A stretch of DNA of 64,000 nt from Verrucomicrobiales bacterium (lineage in GTDB: Bacteria > Verrucomicrobiota > Verrucomicrobiia > Limisphaerales > J093): the NCBI GenBank assembly GCA_024233305.1, contig JACKPV010000030.1, positions 124,001-188,000 on the forward strand, given 5' to 3'. The notes beneath the pieces were generated by a model that was not told the DNA's origin, searched no databases, and saw only the letters and a list, made by a program, of their open reading frames with translations. Position numbers and translations under genes: made by a program. Numbering within the stretch: position 1 is the stretch's first letter; each line of letters begins with the position of its first letter. This document shows, piece by piece, positions 9,189 to 17,468 of the stretch.

Positions 9189-11399
9189 ATGACCCGAAGG
9201 AATGACCTGGAGAACCTGATGAAATCGTTGATCGGGCGCCTCTTTCCCAAGCGGATTGCCCGGACATGGGCCGCCGTGCTCTGGGCCGCAACCCCGTTTT
9301 GGTCCGCCCTGCCGCAGACGCCGGCAACGGCCGCTTTTGTCGAGCAGCCGGCGGCCCGTCGGGCGGTCGCGTGGATCCGTTTTGTCGACGCCCCCGAACG
9401 CTATGCGGGAACGCCCTACTACTGGCTGGGCAATGGCGACTTGCGGCTGGCCTTCAGCGTTCGCCCGGAGTCGGGGCAAGCGCTGGAACTGCACTGGGGC
9501 GCGAAGCAGGATCACCGGCAGGCAACCCTCGTCGTGAACGGGCGGCCATTGCCGGTCGAGGGCGGCGGTCACGATGGCTTTCGCTGGTTGCGGGTGCCGC
9601 TGCCGGGCGACCTTCCCGGCGACCGGATCGAGCTGACCTTGCGCGCGTCGGGCGGGTTGCCGGCGTTTCTGGCCGAGGCGCGGCTCACGGGAGCCGGCGA
9701 GGACCGGGGGCCGTCGCCGGCGGAACAGATTGCCTTTCGCGCGGAGGTGCTGGCGAAGCCCGAGACCTATCGCGCGCCGGATGGCCCGGTGTTCCCCGAG
9801 CAGGCGCGCGAAGTGTGGCAGCGCGAACCCGTGGTCCGGCCGGCGGGCCTGGCCGAAATCCCCGCGACACTGTTTGCCGCCGCGGAGGCCAACAGCCGGC
9901 TGGCGAACGAAGGCTTCTACCGGGCGCGCCGGTTCATCGACGGCTGGCTGGCCCACGCGGATGCCGTGACCGGCCTGATTCCCCGGAATCTGAACCAGAG
10001 CCGCGATTTCTGGAATGGCCGCGATTCGGGCGCCGACAATTACGCCTTCATGGTCCTGACCGCCGCCATGACCGATCGGCCCCTGCTTGAAGGCCGGATG
10101 CTGGGGATGCTGCGGACCGAGGAACGGGTCACGGCGCGGGTCGACCGGCTGGCGGATGATTACTCGTTCTCACGGCAGACCTGGCGGCGGGAGCCGTTCG
10201 ATCTCGACGCGACGATTTTCGACAGCGCCGAATACGTGAAGGACGGCCTGCTCACGATCACCGAGTGGATGGGGCCGAGCCCGTGGTCCGTGCGGATGAT
10301 CGGGTTGATGGATGACATCTGGAAGCATGCCGCGGTGGACACGCCTTTCGGGAAGATCCCGACGCTGAACTTCGAGGTGAACGGCGATCTGTTGCAGGGA
10401 TGCTCGCGGCTTTACTGGTTTACCGGTGATCCCAAGTATCTGGATTGGGCAATCCGGCTCGGGGACTACTACCTGCTCGGCGATCACCATCCGACCCGCG
10501 ACCTCGACGACCTCCGGCTGAGCGACCACGGGTGCGAAGTCGTGAACGGGCTCAGCGAACTTTACGTCGCGGTGAGCCATGTCCGGCCCGTAAAGAAGGC
10601 CGCCTACCGCGAACCGTTGCAGGCGCTTTACGACGCGATCCTCGAGCACGGACGCAACGCGGACGGTCTGCTTTATCAGACGATCAATGCGAAGGCCGGC
10701 ACGCACAGCAGCGCGCTCTGCGACACCTGGGGTTACAACTACGACGGCATCTACACGGCGTTCGTCGTCGATGGCGCGGAACGCTACCGGGATGCGGTCC
10801 GGCATGTGCTGGCTCGCCTGGGTCCGAAGTACCATGGCCGCCCCTGGGGCGACAAAAGCCAGGACGGCATCGCGGATTCCATCGAAGGAGCTTTGAACCT
10901 CTACAATCGCGAACCCGTCGACGCGGCATCCGCCTGGATCGATCACCAAACGCGCGTGCTCTGGGACTGCCAGCGGGCGGACGGTGTCATCGAAGCGTGG
11001 CATGGCGACGGCAACTTCGCGCGTACCACCCTGATGTATGCCTTGTGGAAAACGCAGGGCATCACCATCGAACCCTGGCGGGCGGACGTGTGCTTCGGCG
11101 CCGTGCGCGAGGGTGACCGACTGCATCTGTTGCTCACCTCGCGCGCGCCGTGGCATGGCGCCGTGAAGTTCGACCGTCCGCGCCACCGGGATTTGTTCCG
11201 GTTGCCGGTCGATTACCCACGGATCAACCAGTTTCCGGAGTGGTTCACGGCGGCAGCGGGCCAGGCCTACCGGGTGCGGTTGGGAGCCGGCGCGGCGCCG
11301 CAAATCCGGACCGGAGAAGCCTTGATTGCCGGCGAATCCTGCGCGCTGCCCGGTGACGGCGCGGTCGTTTGGTGGACGATTGAAACGCGGGCGAAATGA
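9189..11399 (+). CDS. Secreted (alpha/alpha)6-barrel glycosidase-like protein
   Basis: The start at ATG 9189 has GGAGG eight bases upstream, overlapping the end of the sulfatase gene, so the two are translationally linked. ATG 9222 is an alternative start with a shorter signal peptide. The 736-residue product has an N-terminal beta domain (roughly residues 45-170). It then shows a long helical region with Trp/Tyr/Asp-rich loops such as 'FWNGRDSGADNYAFM', 'TLNFEVNGDLLQGCSRLYWF' and 'LCDTWGYNYDGIYTAF', the look of six-hairpin glycosidases and lyases. A C-terminal beta domain follows. No characterised family can be named. With its sulfatase neighbour it could cleave a sulfated or uronic-acid-containing glycan in the periplasm. 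Confidence 0.65.
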   Translation: MTRRNDLENLMKSLIGRLFPKRIARTWAAVLWAATPFWSALPQTPATAAFVEQPAARRAVAWIRFVDAPERYAGTPYYWLGNGDLRLAFSVRPESGQALELHWGAKQDHRQATLVVNGRPLPVEGGGHDGFRWLRVPLPGDLPGDRIELTLRASGGLPAFLAEARLTGAGEDRGPSPAEQIAFRAEVLAKPETYRAPDGPVFPEQAREVWQREPVVRPAGLAEIPATLFAAAEANSRLANEGFYRARRFIDGWLAHADAVTGLIPRNLNQSRDFWNGRDSGADNYAFMVLTAAMTDRPLLEGRMLGMLRTEERVTARVDRLADDYSFSRQTWRREPFDLDATIFDSAEYVKDGLLTITEWMGPSPWSVRMIGLMDDIWKHAAVDTPFGKIPTLNFEVNGDLLQGCSRLYWFTGDPKYLDWAIRLGDYYLLGDHHPTRDLDDLRLSDHGCEVVNGLSELYVAVSHVRPVKKAAYREPLQALYDAILEHGRNADGLLYQTINAKAGTHSSALCDTWGYNYDGIYTAFVVDGAERYRDAVRHVLARLGPKYHGRPWGDKSQDGIADSIEGALNLYNREPVDAASAWIDHQTRVLWDCQRADGVIEAWHGDGNFARTTLMYALWKTQGITIEPWRADVCFGAVREGDRLHLLLTSRAPWHGAVKFDRPRHRDLFRLPVDYPRINQFPEWFTAAAGQAYRVRLGAGAAPQIRTGEALIAGESCALPGDGAVVWWTIETRAK

Positions 11400-11498
11400 C
11401 TCGGTCCGACCGGGGCGGTTTTATGATCTGAAATTTGAGAGCCCGGTTTTGCGATTTGCGAACCGGCATCCGCGTCCGCCAACCCTGCCATTACTGCC

Positions 11499-13175
11499 AT
11501 GCGAAAAAGTCCTTTCCGCGCGATCCTTGTGTGCGCCTGTCTCGCAGCGCCGGCCCTGATCGGGCAAGACCAGCCTGCGCCGCTGCGCGTGTTGATCCTC
11601 AGCGGCCAGAACAACCACGACTGGCAAACCACCACACCGCGGATCCGGTCGATGCTCGAAGCGACGCGGCGGTTCGACGTGGCGGTCACCGAGCGTCCCG
11701 ATCAACTCACCGCCGATGCCCTCGCGCCCTTCGACGTGATCTTGAGCAACTGGAATGCGTTCGGCCGGGACAACGACCCTGCCGCCGTTGCCAGCTGGCC
11801 GGCAGCCGCCCGGTCGGCCTACCTCGATTTCGTGCGCCGGGGCAAGGGGCACGTTGTGGTGCACGCGGGATCCTGTTCCTTCGCCGACTGGCCGGAATAC
11901 CGGCAGCTCACCCTGGCTTGGTGGGAAATGGGACAGACGCAACATGGGCCGCCGCACCGGTTTCCCGTCCGTTTCGAGACGCTCGAGCACCCGATCATCA
12001 CCGGGCTGCGGGACTTCGATCTCACCGATGAACTGTGGGTTCGTCCCGGACGTCAACCGGGCGCGGAGGTCCTGGTCTCCGCCTTTGCCGCGGCCGCCCA
12101 GCCGCAGGGCAGCGGGAATTGGGAACCCCTGGCGCTCGTGGATCGGTTCGGGGAAGGGCGCACGTTCACGCTGCTCGCCGGTCACGACGCGGGCTTCATG
12201 GAACAACCCGGCTTCCAGGCCCTGCTCACCCGCGGCACGGAATGGGCGGCCACCGGGCGCGTCACCATCCGGCCCCCCGCGGCGCTCAAGGCCGGCGCGC
12301 GCGCCTGGAACTGGCGGCAGACCGGCACTGCCACCGCGCTGAGGTTGGGCCAACAGGTGATCTGGCAGTTCAACCACGGGCCGGGCGAGGCGAAGCCGTG
12401 TTTCCATCCCGTGGCCCTGCCCGACCGTCCGGCGTTGACCGGATTTCGCCCGAACGATCACCCGTGGCATCGGGCGCTCTGGTTTTCGTGGAAGTTCATC
12501 AACGGGGTGAACTACTGGGAGGAAGATCGCACCACCGGGGAGAGCGCCGGGCGCACGGAGCAGGAACCGCCCGTCATCGAATTGCGGGAAGATTACTCGG
12601 CGCGGATCGCGCAGGACCTCGTCTATCGACCGGCGAATGGCAACCCCGTGATGCGGGAGCATCGCGTGGTCGAGGTGATCGCTCCCGTGCCGGAGATGAA
12701 CCAGGAATTTCACTTCGACTGGGACATGACCTTCACGGCCCTGCAGGACTTGGTGCTGGATCGCACGCCGCTGCCCCATGAGGCCGGAGGACAAGACTGG
12801 GGCGGCTACGCGGGCCTTTCGGTTAGGCTGGTGCAGGAGTTTGAAAACGCGCGGGCGCTGACCACGGAGGAACCTGTCGTTTTCGCGCAGGGCCGCTACC
12901 GGGGGCGCGCTTCGGGTCTCGCGTATGCGGGTCAGATCGGCGGGCGGGAAATGGGGGTTGCCATCCTGGATCATCCGGACAATCTGAACGCGCCCTCGCC
13001 CTGGTACGCCATCAATGACCCGGTGATGCGCTATTTCAGTCCGGCCGTGATCTGTTACGGCCCGCACCGGATGAAGACCGGCGAGACCCTCCGGCTCCGC
13101 TACCGCGTGATCGTCAACCAGGGCCGGTGGACGGCCGAGACCTTGCGGGGCGCGGTCAGGAATTTCGCCGAGTAG
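11499..13175 (+). CDS. ThuA-like domain fused to DUF6807 (PmoA-type) domain, secreted
   Basis: The 558-residue protein has a signal peptide (MRKSPFRAILVCACLAAPALIG). Residues ~28-255 are a ThuA-like amidotransferase-fold domain: VLILSGQNNHDWQTT, 'DVILSNWNAFG', 'GKGHVVVHAGSCSFADWPEY' and 'GEGRTFTLLAGHD' are the usual ThuA strands. Residues ~268-555 match DUF6807: 'KPCFHPVALPD', 'RPNDHPWHRALWFSWKFING' and a C-terminal 'GETLRLRYRVIVNQG'. Both families are common in Planctomycetes and Verrucomicrobia near sugar oxidoreductases and sulfatases. The ThuA branch has been linked to sugar utilisation, but neither domain's reaction is firmly known. It sits 100 bp after the glycosidase-like gene in the same orientation and probably belongs to the same catabolic unit. 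Confidence 0.8.
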   Translation: MRKSPFRAILVCACLAAPALIGQDQPAPLRVLILSGQNNHDWQTTTPRIRSMLEATRRFDVAVTERPDQLTADALAPFDVILSNWNAFGRDNDPAAVASWPAAARSAYLDFVRRGKGHVVVHAGSCSFADWPEYRQLTLAWWEMGQTQHGPPHRFPVRFETLEHPIITGLRDFDLTDELWVRPGRQPGAEVLVSAFAAAAQPQGSGNWEPLALVDRFGEGRTFTLLAGHDAGFMEQPGFQALLTRGTEWAATGRVTIRPPAALKAGARAWNWRQTGTATALRLGQQVIWQFNHGPGEAKPCFHPVALPDRPALTGFRPNDHPWHRALWFSWKFINGVNYWEEDRTTGESAGRTEQEPPVIELREDYSARIAQDLVYRPANGNPVMREHRVVEVIAPVPEMNQEFHFDWDMTFTALQDLVLDRTPLPHEAGGQDWGGYAGLSVRLVQEFENARALTTEEPVVFAQGRYRGRASGLAYAGQIGGREMGVAILDHPDNLNAPSPWYAINDPVMRYFSPAVICYGPHRMKTGETLRLRYRVIVNQGRWTAETLRGAVRNFAE

Positions 13176-13249
13176 TGCCGTCCGGAAACGGCCTTTCGCA
13201 TGGGCGGAATCGTCGCGAGACCTCGCGGTGCCATCCGGCGTCCGCCGGA

Positions 13250-13552
13250 TCATCGACCGGCTTCGCGCAAGGCCTGCTTGATGCGGGAACGGTCGGCTGC
13301 GGCGAGTTCCCCGGCCGGCAGGTTGCTCTCGCCGTCGGGACTGCGCAGGACCTGCCGCAACAGGGCGAGCTGCTGCGCGTAGCGCCGGCACCAGCGGCAA
13401 AGCCGCAAGTGCACGCGCAACCCGAGGCGTTCGAGACCGGTCAGGGGACGATCCTGCGCGGCGGAAAGCAGGCGCGCGGAATCCTCGCAGGTGGGCGAGA
13501 TCGTTCGGACCCATCGCCGCCATTTTCCCGGTGCTGGTTCTGTCTGGTTCAT
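13250..13552 (-). CDS. Short zinc-finger anti-sigma factor candidate
   Basis: The 100-residue product starts at ATG 13552 (MNQTEPAPGKWRRWV); the open frame runs further upstream but overlaps the preceding sigma gene in another frame. It carries C22 and the H48-x3-C52-x2-C55 pattern of the zinc-binding anti-sigma (ZAS/zf-HC2) fold. No membrane segment is visible, so it would be a soluble sensor-type anti-sigma factor. It lies directly downstream of the ECF sigma gene on the same strand with a ~140 bp gap. It would hold the sigma factor inactive, which is inference from pairing and motif. Confidence 0.6.
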   Translation of the reverse strand: MNQTEPAPGKWRRWVRTISPTCEDSARLLSAAQDRPLTGLERLGLRVHLRLCRWCRRYAQQLALLRQVLRSPDGESNLPAGELAAADRSRIKQALREAGR

Positions 13553-13691
13553 CTTCAAAGCGGTCGGTCCGCTCTCGGCGCGCGGCATCGGCCGTTCCGC
13601 CAGGCGCGCGCCATCCCGGCCCCGGCCCGGACGCTTCTTCTGTCGCGATTGGTGGCGCGACCTTACAACGGGGCGCCGGGCCGACGGCAGT

Positions 13692-14321
13692 TCATTTTCC
13701 AACCCAGTTGTTTTCGAGACATCGCCGGAGCGCAAGACGGGCCCGGTGCAGCATCACCCACAGGTTGTTCGGGCTGACTCCCAGCGTACGGCACAACTCG
13801 TCGCATTCGACCTCATCGATTTCCCGCCGCACGAACACCTCGGCGATCCGCGGGGGAAGCCCCCCGACACATTCCCAAAAGGCCTGCCAAAAGGCCGCCC
13901 GATCGAGTTCCTCACCGGCCTTCGCGCTCCAGTCACCGGGCGCTTGGTCGGCCTGCCAGACCCCCTTCGACCAGCCTTCGCGTTCGAACAGGGCAGCCTC
14001 GCCCTCGCGGAAGAACTCGAGATCCGTAAACGGCGTTTCGCGGCCCGCCCGGCGGAAGTGGTCCGCGATCTTGTGCTTCAAAATGCCCGTCAACCAGGTG
14101 CGCTCCGTCGAGCGCCCCGCGAATCCGCCGCCCTTGAGCGCGGCCAGAAAGGTCTCCTGGACGAGGTCCGTGGCGCGGACGGGATCCCGCACCCGCGCCA
14201 GGGCGTAGCGGAACAGGTAGTCGCCGTGCGCGTCCACCCACGTCTCGGGATTCGAGGCGGCCCCGGGGGTTGCCCGCGGGGCATCCGCGGCGCCGGGCGC
14301 TCTGGGACCTTCGTCAGCCAC
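13692..14321 (-). CDS. ECF-type RNA polymerase sigma factor
   Basis: A product of about 209 residues from GTG 14321 (VADEGPRAPG); the longer open frame upstream runs into the divergent promoter region. Sigma region 2 is seen in 'HGDYLFRYALARVRDPVRATDLVQETFLAAL' (quoted in parts: YALARVRDP, DLVQETFLAA). 'ERTWLTGILKHKIADHFRR' marks the end of region 2. Region 4 is 'CDELCRTLGVSPNNLWVMLH' with the following RARLALRR. It would direct transcription of a small regulon, possibly including the divergent PEP-CTERM gene 258 bp away. The downstream gene encodes its probable anti-sigma factor. Confidence 0.85.
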   Translation of the reverse strand: MADEGPRAPGAADAPRATPGAASNPETWVDAHGDYLFRYALARVRDPVRATDLVQETFLAALKGGGFAGRSTERTWLTGILKHKIADHFRRAGRETPFTDLEFFREGEAALFEREGWSKGVWQADQAPGDWSAKAGEELDRAAFWQAFWECVGGLPPRIAEVFVRREIDEVECDELCRTLGVSPNNLWVMLHRARLALRRCLENNWVGK

Positions 14322-14578
14322 GGAGCGCAACTTAGCCTGCTGCCGTGAAGGGGGAAGCCTGAATCGACCGCGTGCCGACGGACGGGCCCCCTGCCGGCCC
14401 CCCTGGCTTGTCGGGTGGAGATTCTCCGTAAGGAGCCGTGCGTCCGCGCGACAACCCTCCCACGGCGACCGGTGTTGTCCGGCGGACGGCGGCCTCCGGG
14501 TTGCGGCGGCTTCGTCTCCGTCCGGGGCGGGACCGACAGCGCCGTTGGAAAACACAACGCACAGAAAGACACCAAGCA

Positions 14579-15385
14579 ATGAAGCAACACAACAGCACAA
14601 TCCTCAACCTCCTGGCCGTGGCTGGGCTCGCCGGCATGGCACAGGCGGCCACCGTCCGGGTCACCATCGAAAGCCTGGCCCCCACGCACGGCACCTATCT
14701 CACGCCGTTCTGGGTCGGCTTCCACGACGGCGCATTCGACCTGTTCGACTCCGGGAGCGCGGCGTCGGCGAGTCTTGAACGCCTCGCCGAGGACGGCGAT
14801 CCGAGTTCCCTCATGACCAGCTTCGCCGGCAGCGGTCATGGCTCGATGCAGGGCGTGATTCCCGGCACCGGGGGCATCCCGCCGTTCGCGCCCGGAGACA
14901 TGGGGTCGATGGACTTCAGCGTCAACCCGTTTGCCGCCGATGGCCGGTACCTCAGCTTCGCGGCGATGGCCATTCCGAGCAACGACGCGTTCGTCGGCAA
15001 TGCGAATCCCACGATGATTCAGGTATTCCAAGCCGATGGGACATTCGTCGGCGGGACGTTCGTGATCGCCGGCTCGGGCATCTGGGACGCGGGCACCGAG
15101 GTGAACGACGAGGCGCCGGTGAATACGGCCTTTCTCGGCCAGACCACGCCGGACACGGGCACGGTCGAGGCCGGCGTGGTAAGCCCGCACAGTGGTTTCC
15201 TGCCGGTCGGATCGGGCGGCATCCTCGACGAGCCGATGTTCGCCGGTGCCGACTTCACCGCTCCCGGCTACCAAGTCGCCCGCATCACTGTGTCGCAGGT
15301 GCCGGAACCGGAGACTTATGGTGTGCTGGCTGCCCTGGGACTCGTCGGTTTCGGCCTCCTACGCGCCCGACGCAAGCACGCCTGA
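14579..15385 (+). CDS. PEP-CTERM protein with a spondin-like domain
   Basis: The 268-residue exported protein starts at ATG 14579 (MKQHNSTILNLLAVAGLAGM...AQA signal peptide). The mature part ('RVTIESLAPTHGTYLTPFWV', 'FHDGAFDLFDSG', 'MVSFA/TSFAGSGHGSMQG'-like stretches, 'ITVSQV') resembles spondin_N domains. It ends with a PEP-CTERM sorting signal: VPEPETYGVLAALGLVGFGL followed by LRARRKHA. Such proteins are exported, cleaved near PEP by an exosortase/archaeosortase system and placed on or outside the outer membrane, often as part of a matrix. It is divergent from the ECF sigma gene, which may control it. No exosortase gene is in this window. Confidence 0.85.
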   Translation: MKQHNSTILNLLAVAGLAGMAQAATVRVTIESLAPTHGTYLTPFWVGFHDGAFDLFDSGSAASASLERLAEDGDPSSLMTSFAGSGHGSMQGVIPGTGGIPPFAPGDMGSMDFSVNPFAADGRYLSFAAMAIPSNDAFVGNANPTMIQVFQADGTFVGGTFVIAGSGIWDAGTEVNDEAPVNTAFLGQTTPDTGTVEAGVVSPHSGFLPVGSGGILDEPMFAGADFTAPGYQVARITVSQVPEPETYGVLAALGLVGFGLLRARRKHA

Positions 15386-15512
15386 CGAACGCGGCGCCCG
15401 TCCGCCGGCGCGGAGGCGAGGGAGAGAGAAGACGCGCCGGCGGCGGCGAGTTGGTGGTGAACGAAAGGTCACGGCCAGGAGCGGTTCCCTTCGATCAATG
15501 ATCAAGACCCAC

Positions 15513-15775
15513 TTTGAACCTGTCACCATATCGCGGAGTTCGTAGCGAAAGCGCATGCGGGCGACGCACTTGGGCAACAGCGGACCGGACGCCGGCGGAA
15601 GCAGGGGGGGCGGGCAGGATGCAGGAGGCTCCCCGACCCGCCTCCCCGAACCCTACTGTGATCCTGTCACCATGTCGTAGGCAGACGTTACGCGCCAGGC
15701 ACTTGGGTGATCAGGGCGAGGGGAAGGACGCTCGCTGAGTTCGTTCAGCCTATGAACCTGTCACCTTGTTCCTGT
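15513..15775. repeat. Three imperfect CCTGTCACC-containing direct repeats
   Basis: The 604-base gap 15386-15989 contains three related segments. The first, 15513-15578, reads GAACCTGTCACCATATCG and ends in CGACGCACTTGGG. The second, ~15661-15713, reads ATCCTGTCACCATGTCGTAG and ends in CCAGGCACTTGGG. The third, ~15754-15775, is GAACCTGTCACCTTGTTCCTG only. Copies 1 and 2 share both ends with the same order and a slightly different spacer. No gene is evident in the rest of the gap, where a sigma gene might have been expected before the anti-sigma-like gene. Confidence 0.6.
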
Positions 15776-15989
15776 TGTTGCGGTGCTGCGCGGTCGGGCC
15801 GGAGTGTCGATCGCGGTGACGGTTCTGGGGGCCGAGCCGGGCGGGTTGGCGGGCTTCGATGCGCCTGGCTCGGCGTCGCGGGAGCGGCAGCTGGCCCCGT
15901 GAGTGAGGGGGGCCCGGAGCAGCGGGACAGCCTGTTGGGTGAGGTGCGCAACTTTGGGTCGGGGCCGGGTTTCAACCTGCTGGCGGCTC

Positions 15990-16493
15990 ATGAACCGAGA
16001 TGACCTTCAGCAATTGGTGGAACGCGCGGCGAGGCGAAAGCTCACGGCACGCGAGGAGGCGATATGGCAGGAGGGCCTGCGGGAATTTCCGGCGGAACGT
16101 GCTGAATGGCAGGAGGAAATGCGTCTGAGTCGCGCCCTGGGAGCCTTGCCACCCGCACCGGTGCCGGGCAATTTCATCAGCCGGGTGTTGGCAGCCGTCG
16201 AGGCTGAAGACAGACGGAAAGACCGAGGCGCAACGGGACCGGCATGGTGGGTTTGGTTGCGGCTTCGCTGGCCTGCGGTGGCCGCCTCGGTGGCCGTGCT
16301 CGCCATTGCCGTGGTGGGCGTCCAGCATCAGCAGCAGCTGGCGGCGCGACGGGAGGTGGTTCGCAGCATGCAGAGCTTCGTCGCGGCCACCGAGATTCCC
16401 AGCGTGGAGATGCTGCGGGATTTCGATCTCATTCTGGGGCTGCCCGAAGGCCCGATTCCGGCGGTCGACGAACTGGCCTCGGCCCTTCAATAG
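15990..16493 (+). CDS. Single-span membrane protein, anti-sigma-factor-like
   Basis: The 167-residue protein starts at ATG 15990 (MNRDDLQQLVERAARRKLTA). A charged helical N-terminal region (~1-85) with 'LTAREEAIWQEGLREFPAER' and 'VPGNFISRVLAAVEAEDRRK' is followed by one membrane segment (WPAVAASVAVLAIAVVGVQ, ~93-111) and a ~50-residue outer domain. This layout, a cytoplasmic helical domain then a single span, is that of anti-sigma factors, and the downstream DUF3106-like gene is a frequent companion. No sigma factor gene precedes it; the region upstream is repeats. The DUF3106-like gene begins 6 bases after its stop. Confidence 0.55.
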   Translation: MNRDDLQQLVERAARRKLTAREEAIWQEGLREFPAERAEWQEEMRLSRALGALPPAPVPGNFISRVLAAVEAEDRRKDRGATGPAWWVWLRLRWPAVAASVAVLAIAVVGVQHQQQLAARREVVRSMQSFVAATEIPSVEMLRDFDLILGLPEGPIPAVDELASALQ

Positions 16494-16499
16494 GTCCGG

Positions 16500-17468
16500 A
16501 TGATGACAGCCTTTCGTTCCAAACGACTGGGCGCGGCGGCGGGGGTGCTGCTCATGGCGGTTGGTTTGGCGCAACCGGATTCTTCTCCCACCGGGACCCG
16601 CCCGCCCGCTGTGCCTCCCCGGCCTCCGGTGGCCTCGCTCGCGCCGGATCCGCCGCATCCATCGACGCCTGTGGACAACTTCCGCCGCTTGCTGGCGGCC
16701 GGGGAAACGGAACGTCAGGCGGTGCTCGGGGATCGATCCCCGGCTCAACGCGAATACCTCGTGGGGCAGCTGGCTGAATTCGATTCCCTGACGCCGGCCG
16801 AACGGGAAGCCCGGCTCCGTTTGCTCGAACTGCGGTACTACCTGGGGCCATTGCTCGTCGATGCGTCCCAGGGGCGGACGAATCAGTTTCTCCTGGTGCC
16901 GCCAGCCTATCGCGCTGCGGTGCGCGATCGGTTGCTGGCCTGGGAATCGCTGTCGTCGGCGCTACGGGCGGAACTCATCGAGGACCACGCGGCGTTGCGG
17001 CGCCTCCTCTTGTTTCCAGGCGCGGTTGCTGCCCCCGATCCGGCCGGCACGGGATCGCTCGCGCCTCCGGACCGGGCCCGCTTTGACCGGGCGGTGGCCC
17101 GGCTGCGGGACATGGGGACCGGGGAGCGGCAGGCGTTGGCGGAACATCTGCACCGGTTCTTTCAGTTCAGCGACGCGGAGCAGCAGCGTGCCCTGGCCCA
17201 GGTGGACGCGGGGCCCCGGGCGCGGCTCGAGCAGTTGGTGGCGGAACTCGATGGACTTCCCGCGTCGGAACGCGAGCAATGCGTGGAGTCGCTGAAGCGG
17301 TTTGCCCGGCTATCATTGCCCGAGCAGGAGCGGTTTCTGCGCAATGCCCTTCGCTGGGCCGCGATGAGTCCGGAGGACCGCCAGGTTTGGCGCCAGGTGC
17401 ACGCCAATCTGCCGCCCATCCCGCCCGAGATACCCCCGTCACCAGGAACGGTGCAGGCGCTTCGTTAG
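16500..17468 (+). CDS. DUF3106-like exported helical protein
   Basis: The 322-residue protein has a signal peptide (MMTAFRSKRLGAAAGVLLMAVGLA) and a Pro-rich linker. Repeated segments of the type 'L..LSPAQRE.L..QLAEFDSLTPAERE' follow ('DSLTPAEREARLRLLELRYY', 'FSDAEQQRALAQVDAG', 'LPASEREQCVESLKRF', 'LSLPEQERFLRNALRWAAMS'). These Ser/Pro-x-x-Arg/Glu helix caps are typical of DUF3106. Such proteins are usually encoded next to sigma/anti-sigma pairs and may sense envelope state; the role is not established. Its stop overlaps tail-to-tail with selB by four bases. Confidence 0.65.
   Translation: MMTAFRSKRLGAAAGVLLMAVGLAQPDSSPTGTRPPAVPPRPPVASLAPDPPHPSTPVDNFRRLLAAGETERQAVLGDRSPAQREYLVGQLAEFDSLTPAEREARLRLLELRYYLGPLLVDASQGRTNQFLLVPPAYRAAVRDRLLAWESLSSALRAELIEDHAALRRLLLFPGAVAAPDPAGTGSLAPPDRARFDRAVARLRDMGTGERQALAEHLHRFFQFSDAEQQRALAQVDAGPRARLEQLVAELDGLPASEREQCVESLKRFARLSLPEQERFLRNALRWAAMSPEDRQVWRQVHANLPPIPPEIPPSPGTVQALR

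Noticed and set aside
15707..16003. 98-codon ORF overlapping the start of the anti-sigma-like gene
   Set aside because: It overlaps by ATGA-like geometry, but its sequence is Gly/Arg-rich without sigma-factor motifs. It could be a decayed sigma gene end, but this cannot be shown.
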